A stretch of DNA of 64,000 nucleotides, from assembly GCF_004014875.1 (NCBI RefSeq), contig NZ_CP034929.1:930001-994000 (forward strand), given 5' to 3'. The notes beneath the pieces were generated by a model, which was not told where the DNA came from, ran no database searches, and saw nothing but the letters and a program-made list of their open reading frames with translations. Of this stretch, positions 60,162 through 64,000 are shown in pieces; the first letter of the stretch is position 1; the number at the start of each line of letters is the position of its first letter. The position numbers were made by a program, and so were the translations under genes. This stretch comes from Nocardioides yefusunii. Its GTDB lineage: Bacteria; Actinomycetota; Actinomycetes; Propionibacteriales; Nocardioidaceae.

Positions 60162-60725
60162 ATGGGTGAATCGGCCGACCAGGACGCGGCACTGCTCGGG
60201 TACCTCGACGACCTCGACGCCTGGGGCAGCGCGATGCAGCACCGTGAGCGGGTCGAAGAGGTGCGAGACCGCTCGCGCAGCGCCTACGCAGAGGTGACCC
60301 TGGCGTCGCGTCTGATGGCGACGTCGGGGCAGAGCATCGCCCTCGAGGTGCGCGGTCTCGGGCCGCTGCGTGCGGTCGTGGAGAACGTCGGCACCGGCTG
60401 GGTGGGGCTGCGTGCGGGACCGTACGCGTGGTCTGTCCGGACGGGCGCGATCAGCCTCGTCCGCGGGCTGGCTGACCGCTCGGTGCCCGAACAGGCCTGG
60501 AGCGCCCTGGCTCGCCTGGGATTCGCGGCCGTGCTGCGTCGCAGTGCGGAGGAGGCAGTGCCCTCACTCGTGGTCGTCGAGGTGGGCGCCGCGAAGGCGA
60601 TGCTGGTGGGGGACGCCGTCGTGGTGAGGGTGGGAGCCGACTTCGTCGAGTTCCGGATCGCCGGAGAACCAGGCACGACGGTCGTCGCCCTGGACGCAGT
60701 GGTGGGAATCCGTTCCCTCGCATGA
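60162..60725 (+). CDS. Hypothetical protein, no recognised family
   Basis: 187 residues from ATG at 60162. A GTG at 60120 would add 14 residues, but its GGGGGAGG is too close, and a palindrome lies between the two starts. The N-terminus is acidic and helical (DAALLGYLDDLDAWGSAMQHRERVEEV). The remainder is beta-rich (IALEVRGLGPLRAVVENVGTGWVGL; SLVVVEVGAAKAMLVGDAVVVRVG), reminiscent of an SH3-like barrel repeat. No signal peptide or membrane segment. It is transcribed alone, divergent from the LysM gene. Function unknown. Confidence 0.65.
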   Translation: MGESADQDAALLGYLDDLDAWGSAMQHRERVEEVRDRSRSAYAEVTLASRLMATSGQSIALEVRGLGPLRAVVENVGTGWVGLRAGPYAWSVRTGAISLVRGLADRSVPEQAWSALARLGFAAVLRRSAEEAVPSLVVVEVGAAKAMLVGDAVVVRVGADFVEFRIAGEPGTTVVALDAVVGIRSLA

Positions 60726-60762
60726 CGGGCGCGGCCCGCAGGAGCTCGGGCCGGCGAAAAGA

Positions 60763-60799
60763 GTTCAGCCCCCGTCCCACGCGGGGACAGGGGCTGAAC
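60763..60799. terminator. Bidirectional terminator hairpin
   Basis: A 10-bp outer stem (60763-60772 with 60790-60799) continues into an imperfect inner stem. It separates the converging hypothetical gene and tatB. Confidence 0.8.
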
Positions 60800-60822
60800 C
60801 GAGGTACGGGGTGCGCGAGGGC

Positions 60823-61182
60823 TCAGGTGGCTTCGTCGTCGAACGGCGGGACCTGCCCGGCCGGGAGACGCACCGCGTCGGGACGGGCCGGCACCGTGCG
60901 GGTGCCCGGGTAGGTCCCGGCGGCGTCGTCCTCGTCGTCCTCGATCGCGTCGAGGATGTGCTTGCGCACCAGCGTCTTCGGGTTGAGGTCGCGCAACTCG
61001 AGGTCGGCGAACTCCGGGCCGAGCTCCGAGCGCAGCTCGTCGCGGGCAGAGTTGGCCATCTTGCGTGCCTGCTTGACGAAGCCGCCCGCCTGCTTGGCGA
61101 GCTCCGGGAGACGGTCAGGTCCGAAGATCATGACTGCCACGAAGGCGATGACGGCCAGCTCGCCGAGACCCATACCGAACAT
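60823..61182 (-). CDS. tatB: Sec-independent protein translocase TatB
   Basis: 119 residues, ATG at 61182, three bases after the mrp stop. The short N-terminal membrane helix MFGMGLGELAVIAFVAVMIFGPDRLPEL has the Gly-Pro hinge of TatA/B proteins. An amphipathic helix follows (AKQAGGFVKQARKMANSARDELRSELG), and an acidic tail (AIEDDEDDAAG). Length and the DELRSEL region favour TatB over TatA. It acts with TatA/TatC to export folded proteins such as the Dyp peroxidase in this window. tatA and tatC are not here. Confidence 0.92.
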   Translation of the reverse strand: MFGMGLGELAVIAFVAVMIFGPDRLPELAKQAGGFVKQARKMANSARDELRSELGPEFADLELRDLNPKTLVRKHILDAIEDDEDDAAGTYPGTRTVPARPDAVRLPAGQVPPFDDEAT

Positions 61183-61185
61183 GGA

Positions 61186-62349
61186 TCAGAACTTACTGGT
61201 CGGAGTGAGTCCGAGCTGCAGTCCGGCGAGACCTCGTCCACGTCCTGAGATCTTGGCTGCGATCTCGTGGATCACCTTGCCCGACGGGGAGGTCGGGTCG
61301 GACTCCGCGATCGGCTTGCCGATGTCGCCGCCCTCGCGCAGGTCGACGTCGATCGGGATCGAGCCGAGCAGGGGGACGTCGTGACCGAAGCGCTGGGCCA
61401 GGGTCTCCGCGACCCGCTTGCCGCCGCCGGAGCCGAAGATCTCCAGACGGTGCTCCTTGCCCTCGGCGGTGCAGTGGGGACACGGCAGGTAGGCCATGTT
61501 CTCCACGACGCCGATGACGCGCTGGTGCATCATCGAGGCCATCGTGCCGGCGCGCTCGGCCACCTCGGCGGCCGCCTCCTGCGGGGTGGTGATGACGACG
61601 AACTCGGCGCCGGGCAGGTGCTGACCCAGCGAGATCGCCATGTCGCCGGTGCCCGGCGGAAGGTCGATGAGGAGGTCGTCGATGTCGCCCCAGTAGACGT
61701 CGGCGAGCATCTGCACGAGTGCGCGGTCGAGCATCGGGCCACGCCAGGCGATGACCTGGTCGCGGCGCGGCTTCAGCATGCCGATCGAGATCACCGAGAC
61801 GCCGGAGGCGGTCGGGACGGGCATGATCAGGTCGTCGACCTGGGTGGGGCGGGCGTCGGCCAGGCCGAGCATCGCGGGCACCGAGTGGCCGTAGATGTCG
61901 GCGTCCACGATGCCGACCTTGCGGCCCTGCGCGGCGAGGGCGAGGGCGAGGTTGACGGTGACCGACGACTTGCCGACGCCGCCCTTGCCGGACGCGATCG
62001 CGTAGACCTTGGTGAGGTTGCCGGGCTTGCCGAACGGGATCTCGCGCTGGGCCTGGCCGTCGCGCAGCTTCTCGCCGAGACCGGCGCGCTGCTCCGGCGT
62101 CATGACGCCCAGTTCGAGGTTGACGCCGGTGACGCCGGGGACGTTGCCCACGGCGGCGTTGACGTCACGGGTGATGGTGTCCTTGAGGGGGCACCCTGCG
62201 ACGGTCAGGAGGACGGTGACGTCGACGACGCCGGCCTCGCTGACCTCGACGGTGTCGACCATGCCGAGGTCGGTGATCGGACGCTTGATCTCAGGGTCGA
62301 TGACCGTGGCCAGCGCGGCCTGGATCTGCTCGAGGGTCGGGGTGCTCAT
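61186..62349 (-). CDS. mrp: Mrp/NBP35-family iron-sulfur cluster carrier ATPase
   Basis: 387 residues, ATG at 62349, with TAGACT eight bases before it. Residues 1-90 form a MIP18/DUF59-like domain (VIDPEIKRPITDLGMVDTVEV). The ParA/MinD-type ATPase domain has the deviant Walker A SGKGGVGKSS near 120, DADIYGHSVP, and DLPPGTGD. The C-P-x-C pair (CPHC, near 290) binds the shared 4Fe-4S cluster in the dimer. It carries Fe-S clusters to apoproteins in the cytoplasm; WhiB in this window is a possible client. Corresponds to Rv1229c. Confidence 0.95.
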   Translation of the reverse strand: MSTPTLEQIQAALATVIDPEIKRPITDLGMVDTVEVSEAGVVDVTVLLTVAGCPLKDTITRDVNAAVGNVPGVTGVNLELGVMTPEQRAGLGEKLRDGQAQREIPFGKPGNLTKVYAIASGKGGVGKSSVTVNLALALAAQGRKVGIVDADIYGHSVPAMLGLADARPTQVDDLIMPVPTASGVSVISIGMLKPRRDQVIAWRGPMLDRALVQMLADVYWGDIDDLLIDLPPGTGDMAISLGQHLPGAEFVVITTPQEAAAEVAERAGTMASMMHQRVIGVVENMAYLPCPHCTAEGKEHRLEIFGSGGGKRVAETLAQRFGHDVPLLGSIPIDVDLREGGDIGKPIAESDPTSPSGKVIHEIAAKISGRGRGLAGLQLGLTPTSKF

Positions 62350-62363
62350 GGTCGTTGAGTCTA
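62350..62363 (-). promoter_or_regulatory. Leaderless-type -10 (TAGACT) before mrp
   Basis: On the minus strand TAGACT (62363-62358) ends eight bases before ATG 62349. No ribosome-binding site is evident. Confidence 0.4.
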
Positions 62364-62380
62364 CGAGCCGAGGCCAGCCC

Positions 62381-62923
62381 TCACGACTTGGGCCGGTCCT
62401 CGGATGCAGGCGTGTCGTTGTCGGTGTCGTCGTCGGGGGCGAGGCGCTGGATCTCCTCGCTCAGGTCGGAGACCGTCGAGCGGAGTTCGGAGCGGATGAA
62501 GTCACGGGTGGCCATGTCGCCCTGGTTCATGCGAAGCGAGGCGACCTCGCGAGCCAGGAACTCCATGTCGGCGTGCGCGCGGGTGTTGGCCTGCCGGTCC
62601 TGCTCGGCCAGGACACGGTCGCGCTGCTCCTGCCGGTTCTGGGCGAGCATGATCATCGGCGCTGCGTAGGAGGCCTGCAGGCTGAGCATCAGCGTCAGGA
62701 AGATGAACGGGTACTCGTCGAAGCGCCAGTCCGTCGGGGCGACGATGTTCCACAGCACCCAGACGAGCACGAAGAGCGTCATCCAGAACAGGAACCGTGC
62801 GGTGCCCATGAACCGGGCCACGCCCTCGGCGAAGATGCCGAAGCGGTCGGAATCGTGGTTGCGGCGTCGGCCCAGGCGCCGCTGGTCGCGGGGCTGGTCG
62901 AGGCGGTCGATCGGGTCGCTCAC
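62381..62923 (-). CDS. DUF1003 membrane protein
   Basis: 180 residues; GTG at 62923 overlaps the upstream CBS gene stop (GTGA). Two membrane helices lie near 44-62 (FLFWMTLFVLVWVLWNIV) and 72-95 (PFIFLTLMLSLQASYAAPMIML), followed by the conserved LAQNRQEQRDR. The C-terminal half is a charged, probably coiled-coil region (AHADMEFLAREVASLRMNQGD). DUF1003 proteins are of unknown function and often linked to ion or envelope stress. The gene corresponds to Rv1231c and pairs with the MgtE-like gene. Confidence 0.9.
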   Translation of the reverse strand: MSDPIDRLDQPRDQRRLGRRRNHDSDRFGIFAEGVARFMGTARFLFWMTLFVLVWVLWNIVAPTDWRFDEYPFIFLTLMLSLQASYAAPMIMLAQNRQEQRDRVLAEQDRQANTRAHADMEFLAREVASLRMNQGDMATRDFIRSELRSTVSDLSEEIQRLAPDDDTDNDTPASEDRPKS

Positions 62924-64000
62924 AGGGCACCGCCCGGACGCGGGGCGTTGTCACGCCATCCCTCGGGGAGCATGTGGTCGAGGAGATCGTCGACCGCGAC
63001 GGCGCCGAGCAGGCGACCCTCCTCGTCGACGACCGGGGCCGCGACCAGGTTGTAGGTCGCGAGGTGGGCCGCGACCTGCTCGATCGAGGCGTCCGGACGC
63101 AGGGTGTCCATCTCGTCGTCGAGAGCGGCGGCGACCAGCGTCGAGGGAGGTTCGCGGAGCAGGCGTTGGATGTGTGCAGCGCCGAGCAGGCGACCGGTGG
63201 GGGTCTCCAACGGCTGACGACAGACGTAGACCAAGGAGGCCAGCGCCGGGGTGAGGTCGGGGTTGCGGACGTGCGCGAGCGCGTCGGCGACGGTCGCGTC
63301 GGGGGAGATGATGACCGGCTCCGGCGTCATCATCGCGCCGGCGGTGAGATCGGCGTACGACATCAGGCGGCGGACGTCCTTCGCCTCCGCGGGGTCCATC
63401 GCGTCGAGCAGGGTCGCAGCGGTCTCGGGGGAGAGGTCGGCGATCAGGTCGGCGGCGTCGTCGGGGGACATCTCCTCGAGGACGTCGGCGGCGCGCTCGG
63501 TGTCGAGGGCCTCGAGGATCTCGACCTGGTCCTCCTCGGGCAGCTCCTCGAGGACGTCGGCGAGGCGTTCGTCGGTGAGCCCGGCGACCACGGCGGAACG
63601 ACGCTCCACCGGGAGGTCGTGGATCACGGCTGCCGCGTCTGCGGGACGCAGATCGGTGAGCGCGGCGAGCAGGTGCGTGGCGCCCTGGCCGTCCTCGCGG
63701 CGGAACAGTCCGTCGACGTCGCGCCACTCGACGGTGTGGGTCTGGCCCTTGCGCCGGAAGCCCTTGCCGGGCTCCTGGACGGCGACGCGGGAGATCACCC
63801 AGTCGCGGTTGCGGGCACGTTCGAGGCCGACGTCGTAGACCGTACCGACCACCCCGGTGGGGCGGACGGTGACGGTGCGGTCGAACATCTGGCCCACGAC
63901 GAGGGTCTCGGTGGAACGCAGTTCGAAGCGGCGCATGTTGAGCAGGCCGGTGGTGTGCACCTGACCGGACTCGATCGCGGTGACGCGGGTCATCGGCACG
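62920..64000 (-). CDS. MgtE-N/CBS-domain protein, magnesium transporter-like (5' end outside window)
   Basis: At least 360 codons; the start is beyond the right edge, and the GTG at 63999 is only an edge effect. The first 80 visible residues look like a PRC-barrel unit (GVVGTVYDVGLERARNRDWVISRVAV). The MgtE intracellular N domain (about 110-215) has repeated LADVLEELPEEDQVEILEAL and AADVLEEMSPDDAADLIADL helices. A CBS pair (about 220-345) ends with AVDDLLDHMLPEGW. No MgtE membrane domain follows, so it is more likely a Mg-sensing or regulatory protein than a channel. Corresponds to Rv1232c. Confidence 0.9.
   Translation of the reverse strand, partial: VPMTRVTAIESGQVHTTGLLNMRRFELRSTETLVVGQMFDRTVTVRPTGVVGTVYDVGLERARNRDWVISRVAVQEPGKGFRRKGQTHTVEWRDVDGLFRREDGQGATHLLAALTDLRPADAAAVIHDLPVERRSAVVAGLTDERLADVLEELPEEDQVEILEALDTERAADVLEEMSPDDAADLIADLSPETAATLLDAMDPAEAKDVRRLMSYADLTAGAMMTPEPVIISPDATVADALAHVRNPDLTPALASLVYVCRQPLETPTGRLLGAAHIQRLLREPPSTLVAAALDDEMDTLRPDASIEQVAAHLATYNLVAAPVVDEEGRLLGAVAVDDLLDHMLPEGWRDNAPRPGGAL

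Overview
The window is chromosomal DNA of a high-GC actinobacterium. Coding sequence is almost continuous, GTG and TTG starts are common, and many genes have a TANNNT -10 hexamer 6-8 bases before the start codon, which indicates leaderless mRNAs. Gene content (WhiB, F420 genes cofD/cofE, MtrA/MtrB/LpqB, SecA, LCP proteins, galactofuranose genes) and giant secreted proteins fit a Nocardioides-like member of the Propionibacteriales. The genus is an inference from protein resemblance and gene order.

Region by region. (1) 1-13259, minus strand: an operon of three exported proteins. They are a seven-repeat RCC1-type protein with a C-terminal membrane anchor, a 3006-residue secreted protein, and a Cys-containing Ig-like repeat protein that runs off the left edge. 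This is the least explained part of the window. (2) 13750-16223: two overlapping CNNM/CorC-type membrane proteins. (3) 16331-18956: a copper/heme export operon with a polytopic membrane protein, a PCu(A)C lipoprotein and a Tat-exported Dyp-type peroxidase. (4) 19046-32047: envelope polymer assembly. Two divergent LytR-CpsA-Psr proteins are followed by two GlfT1-like glycosyltransferases, UDP-galactopyranose mutase, a GlfT2-like galactofuranosyltransferase, a Wzm/Wzt ABC exporter pair and a PGRP-type amidase with FG-GAP repeats. Together they could make, export and attach a galactofuranose polymer. (5) 32131-46931: genes in an order close to Mycobacterium tuberculosis Rv3268-Rv3256c: TIGR03089 protein, GDP-mannose pyrophosphorylase, DUF3105, cofE, cofD, whiB, a GT2/multi-TM fusion, DUF5719, a zincin-like protein, DUF3499, phosphomannomutase, a Trm112-like protein, a SIS-domain protein and DUF808. 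(6) 47111-58259: ahcY, mtrA, mtrB, lpqB, comF, hpf, an orphan NarL-type regulator and secA, again matching the Rv3248c-Rv3240c order. (7) 58389-64000: a Rv3235-like protein, a LysM membrane protein, an unrecognised gene, then tatB-mrp-DUF1003-MgtE/CBS on the minus strand, matching the Rv1224/Rv1229c-Rv1232c group.

Points that deserve attention: mtrB carries a frameshift in a run of six G that removes the end of the kinase ATP-binding domain. Two genes (the DUF5719 gene and secA) have short tandem duplications that include their stop codons. Two divergent gene pairs appear to start from back-to-back leaderless promoters only 49-57 bp apart. CofE lacks the nitroreductase domain of mycobacterial FbiB. 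manA and tmk, usual members of the syntenic block, are missing.

Assignments come from reading translated sequence and remembered family features. No database search was run.
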